A stretch of DNA of 64,000 bases from Planctomycetaceae bacterium. GTDB lineage: Bacteria > Planctomycetota > Planctomycetia > Pirellulales > Thermoguttaceae. Positions 19,301 through 27,630 of the stretch are shown piece after piece. The translations under genes were made by a program, and so were the position numbers. How positions within the stretch are numbered: the first letter of the stretch is position 1; every line of letters begins with the position of its first letter. Location of the stretch: assembly GCA_021372005.1 (NCBI GenBank), contig JAJFVC010000029.1, positions 1 through 64,000 of the forward strand, read 5' to 3'. Under the pieces are notes generated by a model. That model made no database searches, was not told the DNA's origin, and saw only the letters and a list, made by a program, of their open reading frames with translations.

Positions 19301-22300
19301 GCTCGGAGAGCAATACGGTTTCCGCTATCGGCCGCAACAAATCGTTCAGCAAAATCTTCAGAAGCGGCCCGACCGAGTCGTCGCGATGCTTGAAGCGTCG
19401 CCGTGGACGGCCGACGTGGATCGGTTTCGCGTGTTGTCGACCGGTCAGAACGCGGATACCTGGCCGCTGGTTCAGGTGCTTCGCAATCTAGGAAACCAGC
19501 AAACTTCTCCGGTGTGGACCGCTTTGGCGGAAAAGCAGAAGAGTGGGCCAACGTTCGGACGAGGATTGTTGTTGGCCCTCCGCGACCAACAAAACAACCC
19601 CGCCGCACTGTTGCAGTATTTGGACCAAACGATCGACGCGATCCAAAAACTGCCCAGCGCGCGTCAAACCGATCTCGCCGTGTTGTTGAAGCCGCTGTTG
19701 AGCGATTCCTTGCGCGACGAGTCGACCGCACAGACGCCGGCCGAGCAATGGCTCCGTCGCCAGACGGCCGATCGATCGTCGCGGGCGCTCGAAAAGTTGC
19801 GCAGCGCCAAACGATTTGAGGAGTTAGGCATTGCAAACTGCGATCCCTGGCAAGTCAGCCAGTATCTGGCCGGCGTGTTGCCGGAAGTGATCGACGAGGA
19901 TCCCAAAGCCGCGCGAATCATCTTTTTCCGAGTCGTCGAGATGGCGGAAGACGCCCAACGACGGACCGGAGCGAACTACTACGCCGGCAACGACGAGACG
20001 TTTGCCGACTCGGCCCTCAATTTCGTCTTTCAACAGCAAAATCGATTTCGCCCGAAAACGCTGGTCTTTTTGATTGATCTGTTCGAGAGCCGCGAAGGTT
20101 CGCAACTCACGCCGCCCAATCAGTTGTCCTACTGGATCGGCAATTTCGCGCGCCAGCAGATCCAACCATCGCCGACCGGAAAACGCGCCAAGCGATCGTC
20201 TTCGGCGGAAGAACGTTTTCAACAATTCTACGAGACTTTGGGCCGAACGCTCGACGGACGCTCCAGTTTGTTGTTGATTCCGGGATTGTTGGAAGTCGCC
20301 CGGCAACAAAGCGGCGATTCCCTACAGCTTCAACAATGGGTGGATTGGACGGACCAACAAGCCCGGCGGGGATCGTACCCTTCGCTGGCCGCCGACCTGC
20401 ACGCCTGTCTACAAATGGAACAAGCCCGCCGCAATGCGGCCGGTCGAAAGAAGTCGGACCAGGCCAAAACTCCGGCATCCCCTGCCGTGCCGGAGCGGCC
20501 GACGATGGCCGACTATCATAAATATTTTCAAAAACTGCTCGACCGGGCCGATGCGCCCATGTCCGTGCGATTGGCCGTCGCCGCCGCCGTGGCAAAGATC
20601 GAATCGGAACGGCTGCCGCTTGCGCTGGCCCACGACATAGCCCAGCTCTATGTGACGGCGTTGGAAACCGACGCAGCCGCCGGCGGTTTTCAGCAATCCA
20701 CACTGGTTCGGACCTTGTCGTCGATTCGCGACGGCGAGACGGGCCGAGCGTTGGTGGCGCGATGGCGCGAACAGTTTGCCCGCCGATACCTGCGTCCGAA
20801 TGTTTCGACCGCCCGAGGGCGTCGCTCGTCGGGCAATCTTGGTGGCTCCTCCGATCTTCTGAACGAAGCGATGACGCTCTACTTCAGCGTCGGCGACGTC
20901 GATCGGGCGATGATGTTGTTGAACAAATACGATTCTTCGCTGTCGCAATCGTTTTCGACCTTGGCGTGTCTGGTACGGTTCGGACAGTGCGACCGTGCGG
21001 CTCGACTGTTCCGCGAACATTGGAAGACGTTCCAACTCAACCAATCCGGCAACGATCTCTTGGGTCGATACGATTCGCAAATCGCCAAGAACACGCCCGC
21101 CTTCGCGGCCAAACTGTCCAACCGCGACGAGCGACTGGTCGCCGAGATTTTGCTGGCCGCGATGCCCGACGCGGAGGACGCCTCCGCGCGCGACAAGCGT
21201 TTGACCGCCTTGGCCGCCCAATTCAAAGACGCTCCTCTTGCAACGCACGAAGCCAAGGTCAAAGCCTTTCAGGGCCTTTTGGTCAGCAAGCAAGCCATCG
21301 CGTTGCTGGCCGACGATTTGGCCGCCGAGTACAAGAAACTCCACCCCGCCCAGTGGCTCAAAGACAACGACTTCCAAGAATTGGAGGCGTCACGGCCGCT
21401 GTTGGAAGCCTACATCAGCGTCCGGTTGGCCGCCGGCGACGTGCAACCGCTGGTCGATTTGCTCACGGCGTCGGCCAACGATAGGAACAACAATGGACGC
21501 ATGCTGGTCCAGTTGAACAAACCGCCCTTGACGGCCTACTACGAAATCCTGCGAAACGGCAAAACACGCTGGACCGTCCCGCAGAGCGAAAAAGTGGCCG
21601 TCACTTTGCGCAACATGATCGCCGCCAACCCCAAAAACGTTTACCTTTGCAACCGACAACGCTTGGCCTCGCTGATCCTGGCCTTGCACGTTCACATAGG
21701 CCAAGCCGATGAAATGATCCGATGGTACGCCGAGACGGCGCCGCTCGCAAAACAGGTGCTCGCCTCGCTTGACCCCTCGCCGACGGTTTTTCAGCTCGTC
21801 AAAAACCTGCACGGCCCCGCGTCGGCCGACGATCTCGACCGACGGATCGGTTACGTGAGCGACATCCTGAAGGTCTCGCTGAAAACCGGCTGGTTCCAGT
21901 GGAGCTCCCACCGCCGCAATTATCCCTTGGCCGGCGACCAAACGAACGTGTTCGATCGCGTCGTGCAGTCGAATCTCGTCGAGTCGAAAGATTTGATCGC
22001 TCGCGGACCGACGCTGGTTCGATCTTTGGACGATTCAGGGCTCGCCAAAGCCGCGTTGGCAGCGTGGATGCAATCCAACGGCGAGCCGGACCAAGCCGCC
22101 GCGTTGTGGCGCGACGCCATCGCCGCAGCAGCCAAAGACTCGCCCTCGGCTGATTATTGGCGATGGGATCTTGCCCAATCGCTCCACGCAGCGGGCGAGG
22201 CGGACGAAGCGGCCCGCGTTGCAGACGACATACATTCGAAGCGGCTCGCCCCGCGAGATCGAAAATCGTGCGAAATGTTCCGCAATAGGATTCATCCGTC

Positions 22301-22316
22301 CTCACCGCAGCAATAA
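13362..22316 (+). CDS. Giant exported TPR-repeat protein
   Basis: Taking the ATG at 13362 the product has 2984 residues. It opens with a signal peptide (MTRAITVRGCWAAVLLG, then ALGSPWILADEE). Residues from about 40 to 900 are clear tetratricopeptide repeats with the W-LG-Y-A-P spacing, e.g. ALKADPHNAALWYHRAQAE and LLELSGGRQTPLVRRLVELY. The remaining 2000 residues are all-helical and more degenerate, probably a continuous solenoid, broken by low-complexity links such as SSSPSFSPSPYAAPM near residue 1446. No catalytic motif was found. It is likely a periplasmic or surface scaffold. It heads a six-gene run with a coiled-coil membrane protein, MoxR, DUF58 and VWA proteins; TPR proteins are known partners of such operons, but this one is extraordinarily large. 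GGGAG lies about 10 bases before the start. Confidence 0.85.
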   Translation: MTRAITVRGCWAAVLLGVLALGSPWILADEENSSALKYHAALQKRPEPGYLFDRFYNAWLDQSTAESLQEFLQKQIERSDTTANRLLLAFFHSKQNNDQAAVDELSKALKADPHNAALWYHRAQAESRMLDFDSAIADLRRAAKSKPDDKQSLAIERLLGTLLARNRQTTEAIAVWKAILTAHPDDEDLCEDIIELHVEEGLYPQAAELLELLISRTKDPYAAVTRRLRLGDVHQRAGRRQKAVELYSSALRESGENSWLEREILAQIEQSFRAEDDLVGLKKQYAKLIETYPKRIVLRQRQCRLLADLGQSEEAIRGYRDILERTPGDRANREEFVEMLCRAGRLETAVQELETLCQQNPKDAELRVRLAKLWNQAKNPQKAVEAARQYLDLSDHSEYAYLRAARLVESFGDRSRAAKFYQTMADAFRDSPSAQEAFAAFLYADGQKDRALTIWKSLAAKADLNQTLNIARTLDARNEDKTALEILTSREKQFGDDPLFLGQRVGTALRLKQYESCLPWARRRVELAKTSAELEAAVVSFLTACQQADRLDPTLRELKALQLRPIALSCLLAELLETVGDSPQADQLLQAPAAQGEPLAVAEQIRLFTTRGQWAEAAAATRRLLELSGGRQTPLVRRLVELYERNGQFDEAMKWVETWKRLSPGATTPWLTEARLLQMQGKAPELALDSLRKAIQRFPDDEELRTRLAQTYQDLGKPRDAEQVYWQLYEKASDLSDKLRWVSELAQSAQREGTTPRLIELFRQRSQNNRQSIVPWMAMAEIYRVVDDSQNRRQALLAAAKLKPDDLQLLTQIARLEELEGDWKSAVATLERAAALDKTTQTRQKIATLHLSFGNRDTGLAMMRDLLGEQIADPRVVERLADSLCGMQEWERAVELLRPRLAEHPGDYRLRYLLGVAYEESGKTSEALDQFVTLLDRQEELPNLKKKLSSNAAANLGYLDLLGRLLPAEAVDWFRLSEGRHMAYGHRQPGMAQAMNRGGTGVVSTIFQPPSVDAVRSYAMSHVLTLATGLDDSQTAALTAALKSHGVRDPKVLLKLGVNLQGGMPNVTEALDENPNNEALLAMAVFTRFDPSGSNREDDMVRAFKKFRKSRPELAVMAAMQAESLLDDGLTLAATLQRPNPFVVMAIAQSLGGGPWGNQRRAFTLDPKHRNAIVRQLVAWYPQMSKDQNSPFGPWAFYLVANAVRAAGNAEAYFTLLDNEVTQWRKNPSQQASRQAVMVFGRSNTPLLAPLKFPPDQLSDFPPNVLTMLSRSQDNPFQPPSPDEETTDWTPKKIVPLLQKIQDPTLRVLLAQNDEASQLVESELKTMLAQKPPRLDAYLLAAGKASTDSRYGDAIGLLEKARHLPMKPEMRRQVDAAIVSAAMAVKDANDKNRQEWLKIGGDAALRLRRQRLDPAQREQLALALDDLGLKDEAKKLEKQLVAASSSPSFSPSPYAAPMTPTSQERLEKMVAAGNRQSAVRLLVNELRSLVMQVAANPGNRSWLRNQAREMKKRMNHLGLTDEVMQQFTPGQDASPARLNECAIVLAMFDRTSEARTLYERVLAKRPKDVNARVALLLMSARSDSRSADIEKHLSQLSDVGSNQLGQSLNEGVTDMESPLDERFRLVELAIRLLTVSKEHPQINAPWAMALVQSFGRRLYWNNQSNQQTLPSLYEREKTNDSSREVTVELLRRRRKLHDDLCLRMIDVPDLSRAGFRYLLAASEASDKPLSDDEVKQFRQRAEKILLDESQPKLRSPQFGVTAYYGNQNSPNEVRPREPEDFLVAQAWQSNDWRSIDEVLLPKLAGGRGAPIRKKITRLMQLYRCPADEFLTLAVQIAKEPATAMPGMMPNDSGLETVVDVWADRKLSTVDLEPMIFEAMRRNPTSPYQPMQTTFPSRYLATLADRGETKKAEAVLEHLTTVYLGPAEKRAEFVQKNFQRNQITPGTANAKIYTFGQILSQLAQDDSLVFLVFAQIESTPQLGEQYGFRYRPQQIVQQNLQKRPDRVVAMLEASPWTADVDRFRVLSTGQNADTWPLVQVLRNLGNQQTSPVWTALAEKQKSGPTFGRGLLLALRDQQNNPAALLQYLDQTIDAIQKLPSARQTDLAVLLKPLLSDSLRDESTAQTPAEQWLRRQTADRSSRALEKLRSAKRFEELGIANCDPWQVSQYLAGVLPEVIDEDPKAARIIFFRVVEMAEDAQRRTGANYYAGNDETFADSALNFVFQQQNRFRPKTLVFLIDLFESREGSQLTPPNQLSYWIGNFARQQIQPSPTGKRAKRSSSAEERFQQFYETLGRTLDGRSSLLLIPGLLEVARQQSGDSLQLQQWVDWTDQQARRGSYPSLAADLHACLQMEQARRNAAGRKKSDQAKTPASPAVPERPTMADYHKYFQKLLDRADAPMSVRLAVAAAVAKIESERLPLALAHDIAQLYVTALETDAAAGGFQQSTLVRTLSSIRDGETGRALVARWREQFARRYLRPNVSTARGRRSSGNLGGSSDLLNEAMTLYFSVGDVDRAMMLLNKYDSSLSQSFSTLACLVRFGQCDRAARLFREHWKTFQLNQSGNDLLGRYDSQIAKNTPAFAAKLSNRDERLVAEILLAAMPDAEDASARDKRLTALAAQFKDAPLATHEAKVKAFQGLLVSKQAIALLADDLAAEYKKLHPAQWLKDNDFQELEASRPLLEAYISVRLAAGDVQPLVDLLTASANDRNNNGRMLVQLNKPPLTAYYEILRNGKTRWTVPQSEKVAVTLRNMIAANPKNVYLCNRQRLASLILALHVHIGQADEMIRWYAETAPLAKQVLASLDPSPTVFQLVKNLHGPASADDLDRRIGYVSDILKVSLKTGWFQWSSHRRNYPLAGDQTNVFDRVVQSNLVESKDLIARGPTLVRSLDDSGLAKAALAAWMQSNGEPDQAAALWRDAIAAAAKDSPSADYWRWDLAQSLHAAGEADEAARVADDIHSKRLAPRDRKSCEMFRNRIHPSSPQQ

Positions 22317-22386
22317 TTATCGACAAACCCGTCAACCGCCAGACCAAGGGAAACGACGACTCCCTGCCTTTCTTTTTTCCATAAAA

Positions 22387-23934
22387 ATGTCGGATTGTAA
22401 AATCATCGAACGGTTTGTCGCGTCGGTTCGCCGACGGGTCAACCGCCATCAGCTTTGGACGACGTCGATCGAATCGCTCGTGGTCGGCTCGGCGGCGTGG
22501 ATTGTCGTCGGCTTGTGCTACGTGGCGCGTGGATACGCCCTGCCGGCTGTGTGGTCTGCGTCGATTCTGCTGGCGACCGTTTTATTGGCCGCTGCAGTCT
22601 GGACCGTTCGTCGCATGAACGTCGAGCGGACCGCCCGATTCGCCGATCACTTTTTTCAGTTGCAGGACGCCGTCAGCTCATTCTTGCATTTTTCGTCGCA
22701 AAACCACCGGGACGGTTTTTATGCCTTGCAGGCCGCCCAAACCGCCGATCGCGTGGCGGGGCTCGACTCTGCCGCCGTGCGTTACCGACCGCCCAAACGA
22801 CGGCTGTGCCTGGCGGTCGGACTGCTGGCCGTCGCCGTTCCGCTGAGCGTGTGGCCGCCCAGCGACGCCGTGCTCCGTCGGATGGCCGAGCAACGTCAGA
22901 TCGCAACGCAAACCGCGCAGCTCAATGCCGATTTGCGAAAAGAAGCGGACCAATTGATCGAAGAAACCCGCGATCCGGACGAACAAAAGTTGATCGAGCC
23001 CGACAAGCTGCGCGAGTGGGTCGAACGGTTAAAAACGACTCAGGACCGTGCCGAGGCCCTGCGGCAATACGCCCGACTGGAACGCAAAGTGGACGGCCTT
23101 CGCCAATCGGTGCAACGCAAAAGGGACGAGCAGTTGCTCGATCGCGCGGCCTCGGAGTTGGCCAAGGATCCGCGGACCAAGTCGATGGCAGAAACGCTTT
23201 CGCACAAGGACTACCGTCGCGCGGCCGACAAGCTAAAGCGATTGAAGCCGGACCCGTCCAAATCGCCCGACCAGCGTCGCCGCGACCTGGCCCAACTGAA
23301 GACGATCGCTCAGCGCATGGCCGCCGCCCGATCATCGGCGAAAACCTCGAACGGCGAAACCGGAAACGAAAGCGACGGCGCGCTGGCCGATCAGATCGCC
23401 GAGCTGGCCGAGGCCATGGAAAAGCTCGATCGTCTGGAGGAACGACAAGGAAAACTCTGCCAGTGCGAGAGTCTCTGCTGCGAGAAGACCGACAAGCTGG
23501 CCGACACGTTGAAAAAGCTGTCGATCTGCCGGCAGTTGGACGGACGGCTCTGCAAGCTGTGTCGTTGTTGCAGCCAATGTCAAGGCCGGATGTGCTGCAA
23601 CAGTCCGAACGCCGGCGGGCACAAAGCCGGCTGGGGCACGAATCAGGCCCGCCGCGATCAGCGAGACGCGTTGATCGACAACGGCCAAACCACGCAATTG
23701 ACGGGTCAAAAGAGCGCCGGACCTTCGTCGACCACGGTCGAGGCGGCCGACAGCGGCGACGGCGTCGCCACTCGTCGCGTGACCGCCCGAGCGCGCGCGT
23801 TCCAACATCAATTCGAGTCGTTCGTCCAACGCGAGGACGTGCCCGAGGCCGTCCGCGAGGGCGTGAAACAGTATTTCCAGATCATCCACGAAAGCGACAA
23901 CGAGCCTTCTCTCAAGAAAGAATCCGCTCCATGA
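22387..23934 (+). CDS. Membrane-anchored coiled-coil protein with a 12-cysteine cluster
   Basis: A 515-residue protein. Two hydrophobic helices near residues 30-75 form a hairpin, a third lies near residue 145, and a long charged, helical coiled-coil region follows (residues 175-350, rich in Lys, Arg, Glu and Leu). Residues 358-404 hold twelve cysteines as C-x-C, CC, single Cys, C-x2-C-x-CC, C and CC, a pattern suited to metal binding or disulfides. The C-terminal end is again helical and charged. The layout recalls DUF4175-like proteins of MoxR/VWA operons, but I do not recognise the Cys module. It starts 70 bp after the giant TPR gene and its stop overlaps the MoxR start (ATGA), indicating translational coupling. 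Function unknown. Confidence 0.75.
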   Translation: MSDCKIIERFVASVRRRVNRHQLWTTSIESLVVGSAAWIVVGLCYVARGYALPAVWSASILLATVLLAAAVWTVRRMNVERTARFADHFFQLQDAVSSFLHFSSQNHRDGFYALQAAQTADRVAGLDSAAVRYRPPKRRLCLAVGLLAVAVPLSVWPPSDAVLRRMAEQRQIATQTAQLNADLRKEADQLIEETRDPDEQKLIEPDKLREWVERLKTTQDRAEALRQYARLERKVDGLRQSVQRKRDEQLLDRAASELAKDPRTKSMAETLSHKDYRRAADKLKRLKPDPSKSPDQRRRDLAQLKTIAQRMAAARSSAKTSNGETGNESDGALADQIAELAEAMEKLDRLEERQGKLCQCESLCCEKTDKLADTLKKLSICRQLDGRLCKLCRCCSQCQGRMCCNSPNAGGHKAGWGTNQARRDQRDALIDNGQTTQLTGQKSAGPSSTTVEAADSGDGVATRRVTARARAFQHQFESFVQREDVPEAVREGVKQYFQIIHESDNEPSLKKESAP

Positions 23935-24920
23935 ACGACCTCGCCCCAGAGATCCAACAAGCCGCCGAACGATTCCGCACGACGTTCTCTCGCATCCAAA
24001 ATGAAGTGGCCAAGTTCATCGTCGGCCAGCAGAACGTGATCGAAGACGTGCTGCTGGCCGTCCTCTGCGGCGGCCACGTGCTGCTCGAGGGCGTGCCGGG
24101 GCTCGGCAAAACAGCCTTGGTCCACACGCTGAGCCGCGCACTGCATTTGAAGTTTTCACGCATTCAATTTACGCCCGATCTGCTGCCGGCCGACGTGGTC
24201 GGCACGCAAGTGCTGGTCGATCACGGGGCGGGCAAAGAGCTGCGGTTCCAGCCGGGCCCGGTCTTTTGCAACATTCTGCTGGCCGACGAAATCAATCGGG
24301 CCACGCCCAAGACGCAATCGGCCTTGCTGGAAACGATGCAAGAAAAATCCGTCACCGTGGCCGGTCAAACGCACCGGCTCGGCTCGCCGTTTTTTGTGCT
24401 GGCCACGCAAAACCCGATCGAGCAGGAAGGCACCTACCCGTTGCCCGAAGCCCAATTGGACCGATTCTTCTTCAAGCTGTTTGTGACGATGCCCAGCCAC
24501 GAAGAGTTCTCGCAGATTCTCGATCGCACCGGCGGGTTGGAGACGCCAACGGTCGAGGCGGTCGCCACGGGCCAAGATATTTTGGACATGGAAAAAACGT
24601 TGCGAGCGGTGCCGATCGACGGACCCGTCCAAGATTACCTGATCCGTCTGGTTCGAGCGACGCATCCGAACGGCGACGCCGCGCCGGCGACCGTCCGGCG
24701 GTTTGTCCGCCACGGCGCTTCGCCGCGGGCCGCACAGGCCATCTTGGCGGCCGCGCGAGGTCGGGCGCTGTTGGCCGGCCGCTATCACGTCGCCCACGAA
24801 GACGTGAACGCCGTGGCGCTGCCGGCGCTGCGCCATCGCATCCTGTTGAGCTTCGAGGGTGAGGCCGAAGGCGTCCGAACCGACGACATCGTCGCGCAGA
24901 TCGTCTGCGACGCGACCTGA
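23931..24920 (+). CDS. moxR: MoxR-family AAA+ ATPase
   Basis: A 329-residue AAA+ chaperone-like ATPase. The Walker A motif GVPGLGKT lies near residue 54 and Walker B is ILLADEINRA. The family hallmark region ATPKTQSALLETMQEKSVTV and the sensor segment FFVLATQNPIEQEGTYPLPE follow, then the AAA-lid domain. MoxR proteins work with VWA-domain partners to mature or activate protein complexes, usually at the membrane. The start ATG overlaps the stop of the preceding Cys-cluster gene. The same frame stays open for 1.5 kb upstream, but that sequence is the +1 shadow of the coiled-coil gene and not protein-like. Confidence 0.95.
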   Translation: MNDLAPEIQQAAERFRTTFSRIQNEVAKFIVGQQNVIEDVLLAVLCGGHVLLEGVPGLGKTALVHTLSRALHLKFSRIQFTPDLLPADVVGTQVLVDHGAGKELRFQPGPVFCNILLADEINRATPKTQSALLETMQEKSVTVAGQTHRLGSPFFVLATQNPIEQEGTYPLPEAQLDRFFFKLFVTMPSHEEFSQILDRTGGLETPTVEAVATGQDILDMEKTLRAVPIDGPVQDYLIRLVRATHPNGDAAPATVRRFVRHGASPRAAQAILAAARGRALLAGRYHVAHEDVNAVALPALRHRILLSFEGEAEGVRTDDIVAQIVCDAT

Positions 24921-24982
24921 CCGCGACGCGCGGATTTTTTTGGAACTGAGACAACCACCGTCGAAACGCTTTCTTGCCGCAC

Positions 24983-25846
24983 ATGCTTACCGATCCCGCT
25001 TTCATCCGACGACTCGATTCGTTGTACTTGCTGGCCCGCAAAGTGCTGGGCGGTTCGTTGCAGGCCGATCGCAAAAGCGTCCAAAAAGGATCCGGCACGA
25101 CGTTCGCCGATTATGCCGAATACTATTTCGGCGCCGACTACCGCGCGATCGACTGGCGCGTGTACGGGCGGTTCGAGTCGTTGGTGATCAAGCTGTTCGA
25201 GTTGGAAGAAGACGCGACGATCTATCTGCTGCTGGATTCGAGCCGTTCGATGGAGACGAAGTTCCTGTACGCCCGAAAGTTGGCCGCGGCCTTGGGCTAC
25301 ATTGCGCTGCGGAATCTCGACCGGTTGGCGGTCTACGCGATGGCCGACACGCTCGAGCCGCTGTTGGACGCCTGTCGCGGCGGCGCGAAGACGCTGCAAT
25401 TTCTGCGGGCGTTGGAACGGGCCGACACGTTCGGCGGCGACACGCAATTCAACGCTTGCACCCGACTGTTCCAGGCCCGCCACCGACGTCGCGGGTTGGT
25501 GATCGTTGTGTCCGACTTCTTGTTTCCGGGCGGTTTCGACGAGGGACTGCACTACCTGCAATTCAACAAGCATGAGGTGTACTGCCTTCAGGTGCAGGAC
25601 CGCCGCGACACGCAATGCGACTGGAAGGGCGACGTCGAGTTGGAGTGCGTCGAGACGGGCCGACGGCGCCGCGTGACGGTCTCGCCGAGCGACGCCCGAC
25701 GCTACCATCAGGCCGTGCTCGACTGGAACGACCGGCTGCGGAGCTGCTGCGCCCGATGCGGAATCGGCCTGACCTCCACGTCGACCGAGCCGCCGTTCGA
25801 GTCGGTCATTCAAGACATGCTTCGCCGCGGAGGGCTGGTGGCGTGA
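24983..25846 (+). CDS. DUF58 domain protein with VWA-like fold
   Basis: A 287-residue soluble protein, the usual partner of MoxR. The DUF58 core is visible as GSGTTFADYAEYYFGADYRA then IDWRVYGRFESLVIKLFELE. A VWA-type metal site follows: DSSRSME at residue 85 (D-x-S-x-S), TQFN as a candidate Thr loop and VVSDFLFPGG as the third Asp loop. All MIDAS positions seem to be kept, suggesting metal-dependent ligand binding. The start was taken at the ATG (24983); an in-frame TTG lies nine bases earlier and neither has a clear ribosome site. It follows MoxR by 62 bp and overlaps the next gene by four bases (GTGA). Confidence 0.9.
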   Translation: MLTDPAFIRRLDSLYLLARKVLGGSLQADRKSVQKGSGTTFADYAEYYFGADYRAIDWRVYGRFESLVIKLFELEEDATIYLLLDSSRSMETKFLYARKLAAALGYIALRNLDRLAVYAMADTLEPLLDACRGGAKTLQFLRALERADTFGGDTQFNACTRLFQARHRRRGLVIVVSDFLFPGGFDEGLHYLQFNKHEVYCLQVQDRRDTQCDWKGDVELECVETGRRRRVTVSPSDARRYHQAVLDWNDRLRSCCARCGIGLTSTSTEPPFESVIQDMLRRGGLVA

Positions 25847-27627
25847 CATTCTTGCAGCCCATGATGCTCTGGTCGCTGTTGGCCTTGCTGCCGTTGGCGG
25901 CCCTCTATTTTTTGAAAGTTCGTCCCAGCCGCAAGCCGACCACGGCGATGTTTCTTTGGGAGCAAGTGCTCGACCAGCGACGCTCGAACAGCCTGTTTCG
26001 TCGACTTCGCGATTTTTGGTCGCTGCTGATCTTGGCGCTGGCCTGCGCGGCGATCGGACTGGCGTTGGCGCGGCCCGAATGGACGGATCGTCGCCAGGAC
26101 CTGCTGATCGTCCTCGACCAAAGCGCGTCGATGGCGGCCCGACAAGGCGGTCACTCGCGGATCGAATTGGCGCGTCGGGCGGCAGCCGAGCTGATCGAAG
26201 GACTCGACGGCGTTCAACGTGCGGCCGTCGCGGTATTGGACGATCGACTCGTCTATCGCTCGCATCTGACCGACAACCCCCGCGAACTGCTCGACGCCGT
26301 TGAAGCCGTCGCGGCGACCCAACGGCCGCTGCGTCTTGATGCTATGCCCCGGCGAGAAGATTTTCGAGAGATCCAGACCGATCGTCGCCGCTCGCTGCGG
26401 ATCGTGTTGATCAGCGACGGGTGTTTCGGCGATCAAAAACTTTCCGAACACATCGAACTGATTCGTATCGGCGACTCGTTGGAAAACATGGGCCTCGTGG
26501 CTGCCGACATGGCCTATTTGCCCGCCGGCGGCCGCCGATTGGCCGTCTATTGTCAGGTGGCCTCCTCGTTCGCCAAGCCGCGGGAGGTCGATCTGACGAT
26601 CGCCCGTCTGGAGGACGACGGCCGCGAGCAGCCGGCAAAGGTCGTGCCGCTCACGGTTCGACCGGGCGTCAATCCGCCCGAGACGTTTTGGATCGAACAG
26701 GCCGAGCCTGGCCGATGGGTCGCGCGGCTTGGCGCTGAAGACGTTTTGACGTCGGATGACGCAGCCTACTTGATCGCCGCGCAACCCTCGCCGATTCGCG
26801 TGCAGGTTCGTTCTTCCGACCGATTCTTCCTGGAAAAAAGCGTCCTGGCGTTTTCGCAAGCCGAGGGTCTCCTGACGTTGGTTCATGAAAAGCCCGACGT
26901 CACGTTGGCGTCTGGAGAGTCGCCCGAGGCCAATCGGCTTCTGCTGTTTCATCCGGAGGGCCAATCGCCGTGGTGGAAGGATTTGGGCGAGACGATCGAG
27001 GCGCCGGCGCCTCGTGTGGTCGCTCCGAATCATCCGGCGTTGCGTCACGTCGATGCGGCGACGATCCCGTTCGTCGGCGCGCGACGATTGACTCCGCCGC
27101 CGGGCGCTCAGATTTTGGTAGCCGACGATCACGGGTTGCCGCTTGTGTATTTAGCTCGCCACGAAGGACGCACGGCCGTGGTCGTCAATTTGGACCCGGT
27201 CGCCGCCGACTTCTATTTTAGCGCGTGGTTTCCCGTACTGGTGCATTCGGCCGCAACGCATCTGGCCGGACGTGAACAGCCGCTGCCGGCCGCCTGCCGA
27301 CCGGGCCAGTCGATTACGATTCCCGGCGCGTCGGACGACACCGTGTCGACGTGGACGGACGACGGCGGCAAACCGCGCACCGTTTTCGGTAGACAGCTTA
27401 CACTCGACGATCGGCTCGGCTATTCCGAGCTAAAAAACATCGTCGGCCGATGGTGGTTGGGCAACAGTCTGTTAGCCTCGTCGGAAACGTTGCTGGACCA
27501 TCCGGCGACGGCCGTCTTGGGCGAGCCGCTCAGCCGTGGCCGTTCGCCGACTTGGTGGCTGACGCTTTTTGCCGTACTCGCGTTGACGGTCGAATCGGTA
27601 TTGTATCATCGTCGAAAGGTGGGCTGA
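25843..27627 (+). CDS. BatA-like membrane protein with VWA domain
   Basis: A 594-residue protein beginning with GTG inside the previous stop (GTGA overlap). The N terminus has the BatA/aerotolerance-regulator hairpin: FLQPMMLWSLLALLPLAALY, the conserved YFLKVRP turn, and a second helix near residue 60. A VWA domain follows with an intact D-x-S-x-S site (DQSASM, Asp92) and LISDGCFGD as its second Asp loop. The middle resembles a beta-sandwich. It ends with one hydrophobic helix and a short cytoplasmic tail (YHRRKVG). Proteins of this type are membrane receptors or adaptors that MoxR ATPases act on. The next gene begins 3 bp after its stop. Confidence 0.88.
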   Translation: MTFLQPMMLWSLLALLPLAALYFLKVRPSRKPTTAMFLWEQVLDQRRSNSLFRRLRDFWSLLILALACAAIGLALARPEWTDRRQDLLIVLDQSASMAARQGGHSRIELARRAAAELIEGLDGVQRAAVAVLDDRLVYRSHLTDNPRELLDAVEAVAATQRPLRLDAMPRREDFREIQTDRRRSLRIVLISDGCFGDQKLSEHIELIRIGDSLENMGLVAADMAYLPAGGRRLAVYCQVASSFAKPREVDLTIARLEDDGREQPAKVVPLTVRPGVNPPETFWIEQAEPGRWVARLGAEDVLTSDDAAYLIAAQPSPIRVQVRSSDRFFLEKSVLAFSQAEGLLTLVHEKPDVTLASGESPEANRLLLFHPEGQSPWWKDLGETIEAPAPRVVAPNHPALRHVDAATIPFVGARRLTPPPGAQILVADDHGLPLVYLARHEGRTAVVVNLDPVAADFYFSAWFPVLVHSAATHLAGREQPLPAACRPGQSITIPGASDDTVSTWTDDGGKPRTVFGRQLTLDDRLGYSELKNIVGRWWLGNSLLASSETLLDHPATAVLGEPLSRGRSPTWWLTLFAVLALTVESVLYHRRKVG

Positions 27628-27630
27628 GGC

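Noticed and set aside
22455-23930. MoxR frame open for 492 codons upstream of 23931
   Set aside because: It is the +1 shadow of the Cys-cluster protein gene; the translation is Arg-rich and the real start overlaps that gene's stop.
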